A program made the position numbers and the translations under genes. Shown here in pieces: positions 53,596 through 60,294 of a DNA stretch of 60,294 bases; positions within the stretch are counted from its first letter, which is position 1; each line of letters begins with the position of its first letter. Source of the DNA: Verrucomicrobiota bacterium JB024 (GTDB lineage Bacteria; Verrucomicrobiota; Verrucomicrobiia; Opitutales; Cerasicoccaceae); assembly GCA_030673825.1 (NCBI GenBank), contig JAUTCS010000102.1:1-60294 (forward strand), read 5' to 3'. The notes below the pieces were generated by a model. That model saw nothing but the letters and a program-made list of their open reading frames with translations. It was not told where the DNA came from and searched no databases.

Positions 53596-54351
53596 ATGCT
53601 TCCCACTACGGATCAGCGACTGGCAGCCAGAACCCCGGATGGCAACGCGCCTCTGGTTTTCCTCCAGAATTGGGAGCACCTGCTGCTGCTGCACTGGAAG
53701 GTCGATCCGGACCAGATCCAGGCCACCCTTCCACCCGGCTTGCACGTGGACACCACCGGGGATGACGCCTGGCTGAGCATTGTCCCGTTTTGCATGAGCT
53801 GGGCCCGCCCGCGCCGCCTGCCCGCCCTGCCCCTGCTTTCGCACTTTCTCCAGCTCAACGTCCGCACCTACGTCTATGACGACGAGGGCAAGCCCGGCGT
53901 CTGGTTCTACTCGCTGGACTGCTCCAGCGGCCCGTCCGCCTGGGTCGCCCGCAAGTTTTTCAAGCTCCCGTATTTCCAGGCCCGCATGAAGGCTGCCATT
54001 ACCGACGACGTGCACTACACCTGCCGCCGCGCCGACCGCTACGGTGGCGCCCCTTACGGCAGCTATCGCCTCTCGGTATACCGCTACAGCGGCCAGGGCC
54101 AGATTCGCATCCCCGAGGACCCCGAGTCCCTGCCCTTCTTCCTGCTGGAGCGTTATTATTTCTATGCCTGGGACGGCCAGAAGGTCCGCCGCGGCCAGGT
54201 CGCTCACTCGCCCTACCGTTACCAGGAGGCCGACGTGGCGACATTCGACACCATTCCGCTGTGTCTGGACGACCTCCCCCTGCCCTCCACCCCGCCCGAC
54301 CTCAAACACTACGTGGACAAGGTCAAGGTGGACGTATACGGCCTGCAGTAA
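53596..54351 (+). CDS. DUF2071 (YqjF-like) protein
   Basis: The 251-residue protein has the DUF2071 layout: VFLQNWEHLLLLHWKVDPDQIQATLPPGLHVDTTGDDAWLSIVPF, then FLQLNVRTYVYDDEGKPGVWFYSLDCSSGPSAWVARKFFKLPYF. A later FFLLERYYFYAWDGQKVRRGQVAHSPY completes it. The family adopts a bilobal acetoacetate-decarboxylase-like fold; the biochemical role is unknown. It stands alone between repeat-rich gaps. Confidence 0.87.
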   Translation: MLPTTDQRLAARTPDGNAPLVFLQNWEHLLLLHWKVDPDQIQATLPPGLHVDTTGDDAWLSIVPFCMSWARPRRLPALPLLSHFLQLNVRTYVYDDEGKPGVWFYSLDCSSGPSAWVARKFFKLPYFQARMKAAITDDVHYTCRRADRYGGAPYGSYRLSVYRYSGQGQIRIPEDPESLPFFLLERYYFYAWDGQKVRRGQVAHSPYRYQEADVATFDTIPLCLDDLPLPSTPPDLKHYVDKVKVDVYGLQ

Positions 54352-54459
54352 GCCCGCTGGCGGCGCCAACCTCCCAGACGCGAGTCAGATAAACGCCCGA
54401 GGCGGTATCAAGTCGGTCATTTCGAACCTGCACAACCGCCCTCGGCTCAACCGGTTTTA

Positions 54460-54546
54460 GTCGCGTAGCGACTCCCCATCGTTAGCCGTGGGTTTCAACC
54501 CTCGGTCAAGGGCATCGCGAATACCTCCCTACGTCACGTAGTGACG
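54460..54546. repeat. Palindromic element with GTTAGCCGTGGGTTTCAACC core
   Basis: GTCGCGTAGCGAC (54460-54472), GTTAGCCGTGGGTTTCAACC (54481-54500) and CGTCACGTAGTGACG (54532-54546) occur in this order. The same three modules recur at 60171-60257. It lies downstream of both convergent neighbours. Confidence 0.75.
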
Positions 54547-54589
54547 TTTCTTCGGGATGCAAGACCCACCAGAGTGGCCGACTCCAACG

Positions 54590-55138
54590 CTAGGAAAAAA
54601 ACGCCCCCACGCGGGTGACGATTTCTTCCACCGGGGCAAGCTTGCCCTCGCCCTCGTAGCCACAGGCCAGCATCCCGCCCTTTTGCGGCTCGATGAAGTG
54701 ATGCCCGCGCTCGCGCAGGAGCTTGATATTCGCCTGGGTGGCGGGGTGGCGGTACATCTTGCCGTTCATGGCCGGGGCGATGATGACCGGAGCCAGCGTG
54801 GCCAGGTAAACCGAGGTCAGCATGTCCGGGGCGAGCCCGTGCGCGAAGCACGCGATGATGTTGGCCGTGGCCGGGGCGACCAGGAACAGGTCGGCCTTGT
54901 CCGCCAGCTCGATGTGGCCGGGCTCCCAGCCGTTACCCTCGCGCCACAGGTCGGTGGCGACCGGGTTGCGCGAGAGGGTCTGGAGCGTGATCGGGCCGAT
55001 GATCTCGGTCGCTTCGCGGGTCATGACACAGTGCACGGATGCTCCCAGCCGCGTGAGCTGCGAGCCAATATCGGCCGCCTTGTAGGCGGCAATGGAGCCA
55101 GTGACTCCCAATACTATGTTCTTTCCTACCAGTGCCAT
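54590..55138 (-). CDS. coaC: Phosphopantothenoylcysteine decarboxylase (stand-alone CoaC flavoprotein)
   Basis: The 182-residue protein is an HFCD flavoprotein with LGVTGSIAAYKAADIG, the catalytic His75 in GHIELADKADLFLVAPATAN, the PAMNGKMY substrate motif (122-129) and Cys159 in MLACGYEGEGKLA. It decarboxylates 4'-phosphopantothenoylcysteine in coenzyme A synthesis. In most bacteria this domain is fused to the CoaB synthetase (about 400 residues in all). Here the chain ends after the CoaC domain, and no CoaB frame follows downstream, so CoaB must lie elsewhere. Confidence 0.88.
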   Translation of the reverse strand: MALVGKNIVLGVTGSIAAYKAADIGSQLTRLGASVHCVMTREATEIIGPITLQTLSRNPVATDLWREGNGWEPGHIELADKADLFLVAPATANIIACFAHGLAPDMLTSVYLATLAPVIIAPAMNGKMYRHPATQANIKLLRERGHHFIEPQKGGMLACGYEGEGKLAPVEEIVTRVGAFFS

Positions 55139-55200
55139 AATAACGCTCTTCTAGCTAGTAATTCCGACAAAGGCAGCAAAAATAGCATCCAAAGCCGGTC

Positions 55201-55229
55201 TTGACAACCGCCCCCGCCAAACGGATAGT
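55201..55229 (+). promoter_or_regulatory. Promoter of the leuA leader
   Basis: A perfect -35 TTGACA (55201-55206) is separated by 17 bp from GATAGT (55224-55229), 4 of 6 to the -10 consensus. The predicted start near 55236 is only a few nucleotides before the ATG of a leucine-rich mini-ORF, so its message would be almost leaderless. This is the best promoter match noticed in the window. Confidence 0.6.
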
Positions 55230-55241
55230 TCCGTCATCATC

Positions 55242-55292
55242 ATGAACGTCGCTTCATTCCGCCGCCTTCTTCTTACGGCGCTTCTCCCCTGA
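55242..55292 (+). CDS. Putative leucine-rich attenuator leader peptide
   Basis: A 16-codon ORF encodes MNVASFRRLLLTALLP. Five of 16 residues are Leu, in a run of three and a pair. Four of the five Leu codons are CTT and one is CTC, whereas neighbouring genes use mostly CTG and CTC. It starts just after a TTGACA/GATAGT promoter and ends inside a hairpin, 176 nt before leuA. This is the organisation of amino-acid attenuation leaders such as leuL, although the peptide is not recognisably similar to E. coli LeuL. No good ribosome-binding site is present. Confidence 0.5.
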   Translation: MNVASFRRLLLTALLP

Positions 55293-55414
55293 GGGGGAGA
55301 TGCGGGATGACTCATGCCCCCTTGGCGGGGCGCGGCCGCGAGACGGCCAACCGGACACATGATCAGCGAGCCCTTTTTGCCGGGCCCTCGGTGTCCCCAC
55401 TGCATTGCACGCTT
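55284..55414 (+). promoter_or_regulatory. Alternative hairpins of a putative leuA attenuator
   Basis: CTCCCC (55284-55289) pairs with GGGGAG (55294-55299), covering the leader peptide's last Leu codon and stop. GGGGG (55293-55297) can instead pair with CCCCC (55317-55321). GCCCC (55316-55320) can pair with GGGGC (55327-55331). These A:B, B:C and C:D pairings are mutually exclusive. Further on, GGACAC (55353-55358) pairs with GTGTCC (55391-55396). Short T-tracts occur at 55374-55378 and 55411-55414, but no textbook terminator follows C:D, so the switch could act by another route. Confidence 0.45.
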
Positions 55415-55468
55415 GTGTGCTTTTATCGGTTTATCTAATATCACTCTTTTTTCCGAAAACGACTTTTC

Positions 55469-57172
55469 ATGAAACCCTCCAGCATTCGTAAGTACGTACC
55501 CTTCCACCAGCGCTTCAGCATCCCGCTGAAGGACCGCCAATGGCCGGACCGCGTAATCGAACAGGCGCCCATCTGGTGCAGCGTCGATTTGCGCGACGGC
55601 AACCAGGCTCTCGCCATCCCGATGAACATCGAGGAAAAGCTGGAGATGTTCCGCCTGCTCGTACAGGTCGGTTTTAAACAGATCGAGGTCGGCTTCCCCT
55701 CGGCCTCGCAGACGGAGTTCGACTTCCTGCGCCGCCTGGTCGATCAGGGCGAAATCCCCGACGACGTGCAGGTCCAGATCCTGGTCCAGGCCCGCGAACA
55801 CCTGATCCGCCGCTCCTTTGAGGCGTTGAAGGGCGTCAAGCGCGCCATTGTGCACCTCTATAACTCCACCTCCCCCTTGCATCGCAAGATCACCTTCTCC
55901 GACGCGAGTAAGGAGGACATCAAGGCCATCGCCATCAAGGGCGCGGAGCTGGTACGCCAGTTGGCCGACGAGGCCGAGGCCGAAGGTAGCGAGATCACCA
56001 TGGAGTACTCCCCGGAGAGCTTCAACGACACCGAGATCGACTACGCCATTGAGGTCTGCGAGGCCGTCATGGCCGTGTGGAAGCCCACCGTCGAGCGCCG
56101 CATGATCCTGAATCTGCCCGCCACCGTCGAGTGGACCACCCCCAACGTCCACGCCGACCAGATCGAGTACTTCTGCCGCACTATCAAGGGCCGCGAAAAG
56201 GTCTGGGTCTCCCTGCACACCCACAACGACCGCGGCACCGGCGTGGCCGCCACCGAGCTGGGCCTGCTGGCCGGCGCGGACCGCGTCGAGGGCACGCTCT
56301 TCGGTAACGGTGAGCGCACCGGCAACCTCGACATCGTCACCGTCGCCCTGAACATGAACAGCCACGGCATCGAGACCGGGCTGGACTTCTCCGACCTCCA
56401 GCACATCCGCGCCGTCTATGAGCGCTGCACTCGCATGGGCGTGCACGAACGCCACCCCTACGGCGGCGAGCTGGTCTTCACGGCCTTTTCCGGCAGCCAC
56501 CAGGACGCCATTAAAAAGGGCCTGGACCGCCGTAAGAAAACCGGCGACGAGCACGGCGTCTGGGAAGTCCCGTACCTGACCATCGACCCCGAGGACGTTG
56601 GCCGCACCTACGAGGCCATCATCCGCATCAACAGCCAGAGCGGCAAGGGCGGCGTGGCCTACATCATGGACACCGAACACGGCCTGGAGCTGCCTAAAAG
56701 CATGCACCCCGAGGTCGGCAAGGTCGTCAACGACGAGGCCGACCGCCTGCAAAAGGAACTCAACGCCGACGAGATCGGCGAGGTCTTCGAAAAGAACTTC
56801 GTCAACCTGGACGAGCCGCTGGCCATGGGCGAGTACGAGCTGTTTCACCAGACCGAGACCCCCGGCATGGTCCGCTGCATGGCGCAGGTCACCTACCGCG
56901 GCGAGCCCCTCCAGATCGAGGGCACCGGTAACGGCCCCATCAGCGCCTTCGTCGATGCCATCGAGCACCAGGGCTGGAAAAACTTCCGCCTGACCGACTA
57001 CCGCTCCCACGCCGTCGGCAAGGGCTCCGCCTCCAACGGCGCGGCTTACGTCCAGCTCCAGGACACCGAGAGCGGACGCCTGACCTGGGGGTGCGGCATC
57101 GACACCTCCATCGAGATGGCCGGCCTGAAAGCCCTCGTCTCGGCCTTCAACCGCCTCCAGCCCGGCGCGTAA
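55469..57172 (+). CDS. leuA: 2-isopropylmalate synthase (long form)
   Basis: LeuA condenses acetyl-CoA with 2-oxoisovalerate, the first committed step of leucine synthesis. The 567-residue product is the long (about 560-residue) actinobacterial/yeast-like type. The TIM-barrel catalytic region has WCSVDLRDGNQALAIPM, the FKQIEVGFPSASQTEFDF segment, WVSLHTHNDRGTGVAATELGLLAGADRVEGTLFGNGERTGN and HERHPYGGELVFTAFSGSHQDAI. The C-terminal region is the leucine-sensing LeuA dimer domain (with ISAFVDAIEHQGWKNFRLTDY). Leu-rich leader features upstream suggest transcriptional control too. A terminator follows at 57201-57233, so it is monocistronic. Confidence 0.93.
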   Translation: MKPSSIRKYVPFHQRFSIPLKDRQWPDRVIEQAPIWCSVDLRDGNQALAIPMNIEEKLEMFRLLVQVGFKQIEVGFPSASQTEFDFLRRLVDQGEIPDDVQVQILVQAREHLIRRSFEALKGVKRAIVHLYNSTSPLHRKITFSDASKEDIKAIAIKGAELVRQLADEAEAEGSEITMEYSPESFNDTEIDYAIEVCEAVMAVWKPTVERRMILNLPATVEWTTPNVHADQIEYFCRTIKGREKVWVSLHTHNDRGTGVAATELGLLAGADRVEGTLFGNGERTGNLDIVTVALNMNSHGIETGLDFSDLQHIRAVYERCTRMGVHERHPYGGELVFTAFSGSHQDAIKKGLDRRKKTGDEHGVWEVPYLTIDPEDVGRTYEAIIRINSQSGKGGVAYIMDTEHGLELPKSMHPEVGKVVNDEADRLQKELNADEIGEVFEKNFVNLDEPLAMGEYELFHQTETPGMVRCMAQVTYRGEPLQIEGTGNGPISAFVDAIEHQGWKNFRLTDYRSHAVGKGSASNGAAYVQLQDTESGRLTWGCGIDTSIEMAGLKALVSAFNRLQPGA

Positions 57173-57200
57173 GATACTCACACAGTCTTTTGTAACCTCG

Positions 57201-57233
57201 ACAGGCTGCCCCTCACCGGGCAGCCTGTTTTTT
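57201..57233 (+). terminator. Rho-independent terminator after leuA
   Basis: ACAGGCTGCCC (57201-57211) pairs perfectly with GGGCAGCCTGT (57218-57228) over CTCACC and runs into T6. Confidence 0.92.
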
Positions 57234-57341
57234 GTAATCATCCTCTCCACGATTTCCTCCCGCACGGTTAAGGAATAATCCCCACGGCTCAAAAGCCCTT
57301 CGGGGTTGAGATTTACCCGCTGCCGCGTAAGCTGGTGGATC

Positions 57342-58322
57342 ATGCGGGCCAGCTCCCTACTCCTGTTTTCAGCCGGACTCTCCCTGGCCAGCACACTGGG
57401 TTACTACTTTTACAGTCGTCAGGCCGAGCCTTCCCCTGACGGTGCGCCCGGCTCTCAGGCTCAAAGCGAACTCGACGACATTGCCGACGAACTGGAGCGC
57501 CAGATCGACCAGTTCGACCCGGAAAATGCCAAGTCCAACACCGCCCGCCAACTGGCCGACCTCCTCCAGCTGGAAAACGACGTCATGAGCGACCTCGACG
57601 GTAAACCTGCCCCCATCCGCTCGCCCAAAAACAAACAAGCCTCCCCCTCCTCCGAGCCGGAAGCGTCCCCCTCTGATAGTTCTTCTGCCCCCACAGAACC
57701 TTCCCTCGCGCAAACACCCGCCGAGCCGCAAACCGACACTGTCGAGGCGCCGGAGACACCCCCGCCCGCCCTCAACCCGACTGACCTGCAGACGCTCCTC
57801 GGCGAAGCAACTCCGCTCTCCCAGCGCACCGTCCTGTACGGCAAGCCCTACCCCTACCGCCTGCTCGTCCCCGCTGGCTGGAAAATCCTTTTCAACGAGC
57901 CCGACCGCTGTGCTCTCGCCTACGAGGATGCGATTTTCGTCTTCGTCGAGACCGGCCCCTGGAATACCACTCAGGAGGAGTGGGCACGCAAGTCACTGGA
58001 AGACCTCCAGACGGCTTACTCCGGCATGCGCCTCATCGGCCAGAAACAGCTCGAAATCGACGCCCGCCCCTGGCAGCAGCTTTTCCTCCGCGAGCCCACC
58101 ACCGTCCTGGCCAGCCCGCGCGAGATCATGCTCCTCACCTACGGCGAGCGCAAGCGCGGTAGCTATCGGCTCGTCATCACCGGGCAGGCCCACGCGCTCG
58201 ACCGCCATGTCGAGGCCATTAACCAGCTCATCAGCACCTGGCACTTCCCCCCGGACAACTACCAGCCCGAGAACGCCTCGACCGTGCGCATCTACGTGGA
58301 CGGCAAACGCCAGTACTTTTAG
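57342..58322 (+). CDS. Secreted/membrane-anchored protein, first of three tandem relatives
   Basis: The 326-residue product has an N-terminal signal-anchor (LLLFSAGLSLASTLGYYF), a coiled-coil-like stretch (about 38-80), a long Pro/Ser/Glu-rich linker (about 88-155) and a C-terminal domain of about 150 residues. That domain starts PYPYRLLVPAGWKILFNEPD, followed by strands and an alternating FVFVETG, and ends DRHVEAINQLISTWHFPP. The 'P(A/P)G(W/Y)' opening and final helix match the next two genes and suggest a PsbP/Mog1/DcrB-like fold. The frame reaches back to TTG at 57306; ATG at 57342 begins the hydrophobic segment. Confidence 0.7.
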   Translation: MRASSLLLFSAGLSLASTLGYYFYSRQAEPSPDGAPGSQAQSELDDIADELERQIDQFDPENAKSNTARQLADLLQLENDVMSDLDGKPAPIRSPKNKQASPSSEPEASPSDSSSAPTEPSLAQTPAEPQTDTVEAPETPPPALNPTDLQTLLGEATPLSQRTVLYGKPYPYRLLVPAGWKILFNEPDRCALAYEDAIFVFVETGPWNTTQEEWARKSLEDLQTAYSGMRLIGQKQLEIDARPWQQLFLREPTTVLASPREIMLLTYGERKRGSYRLVITGQAHALDRHVEAINQLISTWHFPPDNYQPENASTVRIYVDGKRQYF

Positions 58323-58432
58323 GGTGGCCATCCGCCCTCCGTCTTTCGTTACTGGGCGAAACCAAGATTGACCATCGGGAACAACCACGCCGCCCTCACC
58401 CGGCAGCCTCATCGCCCGAACATCGCCCTTCG

Positions 58433-59341
58433 ATGCCATCCTCTCTCACGTCTCATCTCTTCCGCCGCCGTACGCGACTGTATGCCGCCCTGCTCCTGTT
58501 TTGGCTGCCGATGCTGTGGAGCGGCTGCCTCGGCCCTGAGTCCGCCACCCTCACCCCTACGCAGATCAGCAACCCCACCGGCGGGGCCTACCGCGTGGAC
58601 ATCCCCCCCGGCTACACTGCCATAGCCCTGCCCGAGTACCTCCCGCATGTCCCCTTCACCCGGGAGTGGCTGGAGACCGATCAGGGGGCAGCCTTTACGG
58701 ACATTCCCGTTCAGCCGCTGGAGCAGAAGCTCCGCGCCGACCACCTGCTCTACCGCCGCCCCAACTACCGCGCGTACTTCAGCATCAGCGGCGAGGACAT
58801 CCTCCTGCTGCCCGAGGGCCAGACCGACGACCCGGCGCCCTCGCCCTTCCTCGTTTTCACCGTCAACCACACCCGTTCCGCTGGAGACGGATCCGGCCTG
58901 CCCGCGCTACGCCAGGGTACAATCAACGCCTTTGGCGAATGGGCCGCAGGCTCCCTGCGCGAGCAGGCCAGCGATGTCTCCACCGAGACCCGCACCATAC
59001 TCGGGCGCAAGTGGCTGTGGCTGACCGCCCGCCTCTCCTATCCCCTGTCGCCGATGGATGGCTTCCTCCCCGGCGAAGTCTCCGCCTCCCCCATTCCTGA
59101 AAGCGATGTCCTGCCCCCGGCGGCACCTTCCCCCACCGACCTGACCGTTAGGCCGGTATCCTCTACCGACAGTGCACCGGAGCTGTGGTACTTCCTTTAC
59201 GCCGCCACCCTCGACGGCTCCGGCAACCTTTACGGCATCCAGGGCTGGGCCCGCTCGTCCAGCGATCTCCGCTCTATGATCGACGCCGTGGGAGATATGA
59301 TCGGCACTCTGCGCACGGGCACATCCGCCATCGGTGATTAG
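58433..59341 (+). CDS. Lipoprotein, second of three tandem relatives
   Basis: The 302-residue product has a signal peptide with lipobox WSGC (Cys about 32), then a domain beginning YRVDIPPGYTAIALPEYLPH. It includes an internal strand-rich part (YRRPNYRAYFSISGEDILLL, PFLVFTVNHT), a linker with Pro/Ser, and a C-terminal WYFLYAATLDGSGNLYGIQGWARSSSDLRSMIDAVGDMIGTLRTG. No enzyme motif is present. It follows the previous gene by 110 nt on the same strand. Confidence 0.7.
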   Translation: MPSSLTSHLFRRRTRLYAALLLFWLPMLWSGCLGPESATLTPTQISNPTGGAYRVDIPPGYTAIALPEYLPHVPFTREWLETDQGAAFTDIPVQPLEQKLRADHLLYRRPNYRAYFSISGEDILLLPEGQTDDPAPSPFLVFTVNHTRSAGDGSGLPALRQGTINAFGEWAAGSLREQASDVSTETRTILGRKWLWLTARLSYPLSPMDGFLPGEVSASPIPESDVLPPAAPSPTDLTVRPVSSTDSAPELWYFLYAATLDGSGNLYGIQGWARSSSDLRSMIDAVGDMIGTLRTGTSAIGD

Positions 59342-59432
59342 CTTTCCCAATACCCTCAGCAAGCAGAGGCACTAATCCGAGCCGACCGACATAAACCTTG
59401 CCGCAAGAGACGGTATCACGCATAAGCCATCC

Positions 59433-60095
59433 ATGCGATACGCTACGCCTGCCATCCTACTACTCGCAACCGCCCTGCTCGGTGGCTGCCTCACCCTTCA
59501 GCCCCCCGCCATCACGACCAACAGCGTCAGCTTGGACAATATTGGCCGTCGCGGTTTTTCCTTTCCGGTCCCTCCTGGCTACCAGGCCAGCACGCCTGAA
59601 GAGTTCGCCACGCTGATGGGGGAATTTGGCTCCTCCTTTACCCAGTCGCACCTGCGGATGCTAAAGGAGTTTCAACAGACCCACACTCTCAGTGGTAAAT
59701 CTGTCATCATCTACCGCAAGGAGGCCATCGCCAGTGGCAAACCCGACACAGTTGTGAATTTCACCTACAACCTGCAAAGCGGGCTGCCCCCCTTCGACCG
59801 GTATCCAGCCACCGCCAATCAGGTCCTGGCTAAGGAAAAAAATCGCATCACCGCAGAGGTAAAACAAGAGGGACAGATCATCAGCTCTGAATCCGTAACG
59901 ATCAATGGACGCCTCTGGGTCAAAATAGCCTCGACCGTCAGCAACTCCAAAGGGCAAACGGTCGGCTACTACTACACGATGTTTACCTCCGGCGACTTGA
60001 ACGACATTTACCAGTTCCAGGCCCTGAACCTGGGCGGCAAGCTCAGCGATGCAGTCAACATCGTGGACTACATGGCCGAGCACATGGAGATCTAG
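59433..60095 (+). CDS. Lipoprotein, third of three tandem relatives
   Basis: The 220-residue product has a signal peptide with lipobox LGGC (Cys about 19), then FSFPVPPGYQASTPEEFATL, a central strand KSVIIYRKEAI, SVTINGRLWVKIASTV, VGYYYTMFTSGDLNDIYQFQALNLGG, and a final helix DAVNIVDYMAEHM. This is the most compact member of the tandem set and shows the shared fold most clearly. The function is unknown. Confidence 0.72.
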   Translation: MRYATPAILLLATALLGGCLTLQPPAITTNSVSLDNIGRRGFSFPVPPGYQASTPEEFATLMGEFGSSFTQSHLRMLKEFQQTHTLSGKSVIIYRKEAIASGKPDTVVNFTYNLQSGLPPFDRYPATANQVLAKEKNRITAEVKQEGQIISSESVTINGRLWVKIASTVSNSKGQTVGYYYTMFTSGDLNDIYQFQALNLGGKLSDAVNIVDYMAEHMEI

Positions 60096-60170
60096 AGCAT
60101 CTTCGTTTTAATCTGTCGCAGGCAGAGAAAAATACGTTGGCGTTGCTTGTTTAAGCACCTCGGGTTAATT

Positions 60171-60294
60171 CGTCGCGTAGCGACGGTTGATGGTTAGCCG
60201 TGGGTTTCAACCCACGGGTTTGGACGAAAACAAAAACCTGACGTCGCGTAGCGACGTTTCCTGCTTGGACAGTCCGTGAAACGTCGCTGACGCG
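60171..60294. repeat. Palindromic element with GTTAGCCGTGGGTTTCAACC core (second copy)
   Basis: CGTCGCGTAGCGACG (60171-60185), GTTAGCCGTGGGTTTCAACC followed by CACGG (60193-60217) and ACGTCGCGTAGCGACGT (60241-60257) repeat the module order seen at 54460-54546. A further AAACGTCGCTGACGCG runs to the window end, so the element may continue. The gap before it (60096-60170) shows no gene. Confidence 0.75.

Noticed and set aside
55151-57394. A 747-codon minus-strand open frame opposite leuA
   Set aside because: It is the antisense shadow of leuA, kept open by GC-rich codon structure. Its translation is Ala/Gly/Asp/Val-rich with no motif, while the plus strand encodes an unmistakable LeuA.

Overview
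The window is about 60 kb of GC-rich, gene-dense bacterial chromosome. The gene complement (MreBCD-PBP2 rod-shape cluster, lipid A acyltransferase and GT9 heptosyltransferase-like genes, a Wza/Wzc capsule-type operon, many secreted and lipoprotein genes of unknown family), the scarcity of strong Shine-Dalgarno sequences and the intergenic repeat families fit a Gram-negative of the PVC group, most likely a Verrucomicrobiota of the Opitutales/Puniceicoccales type. That assignment is an inference from gene content, not a computed phylogeny. No rRNA, CRISPR array, transposase or complete prophage is visible.

Layout. 1-420: the edge of a probable integrated element (small DNA-binding protein fragment, phased direct repeats) abutting the 3' end of tRNA-Asn. 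773-2848: translation and replication genes rplY-pth-rpsF-ssb. 3.0-6.8 kb: a secreted protein, tRNA-Val, soluble transhydrogenase, a HicB-like small protein and a VTT/DedA-like membrane protein. 6.8-11 kb: an NMT1/THI5-type binding lipoprotein translationally coupled to a hybrid histidine kinase. 11.3-20.5 kb: galE, a secreted thioredoxin, cysH plus an SLC13 transporter, a CCA-adding enzyme, a cyclic-nucleotide-domain histidine kinase, a membrane-anchored trypsin-like protease and an EVE protein. 20.5-31 kb: an aspartyl beta-hydroxylase-like protein, then an exopolysaccharide operon on the minus strand (outer-membrane barrel, Wza, Wzc tyrosine kinase, O-antigen ligase-TPR) with a divergent secreted protein. 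31-38 kb: a sigma-54 activator, a tiny membrane ORF and mreB-mreC-mreD-mrdA. 38-49.6 kb: GNAT, GT9, a fused LpxL-GT9 protein, two secreted or membrane unknowns, an esterase-like hydrolase, an ABC-2 exporter, a PuuE-type deacetylase and a Dus enzyme. 49.8-60 kb: ispH, a DUF3313-like protein, a class III aminotransferase, a DUF2071 protein, stand-alone CoaC, leuA with a putative attenuator leader, and three tandem secreted proteins that look related.

The most interesting signal is upstream of leuA (55201-55468): a TTGACA promoter with 17-bp spacing, a 16-codon ORF with five leucine codons (four of them CTT, unlike the CTG/CTC use of neighbouring genes), and mutually exclusive hairpins. Together these look like a leucine attenuator not generally described for this phylum.

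A second theme is the intergenic DNA. At least a dozen intergenic gaps hold long inverted repeats built from short reiterated words, in several word families. A two-hairpin element directly after the stop codons of two unrelated genes (13100 and 37935) shows a compensatory base-pair change. Palindromic elements with a shared 'gttagccgtgggtttcaacc' core occur near 54.5 kb and at the right edge.
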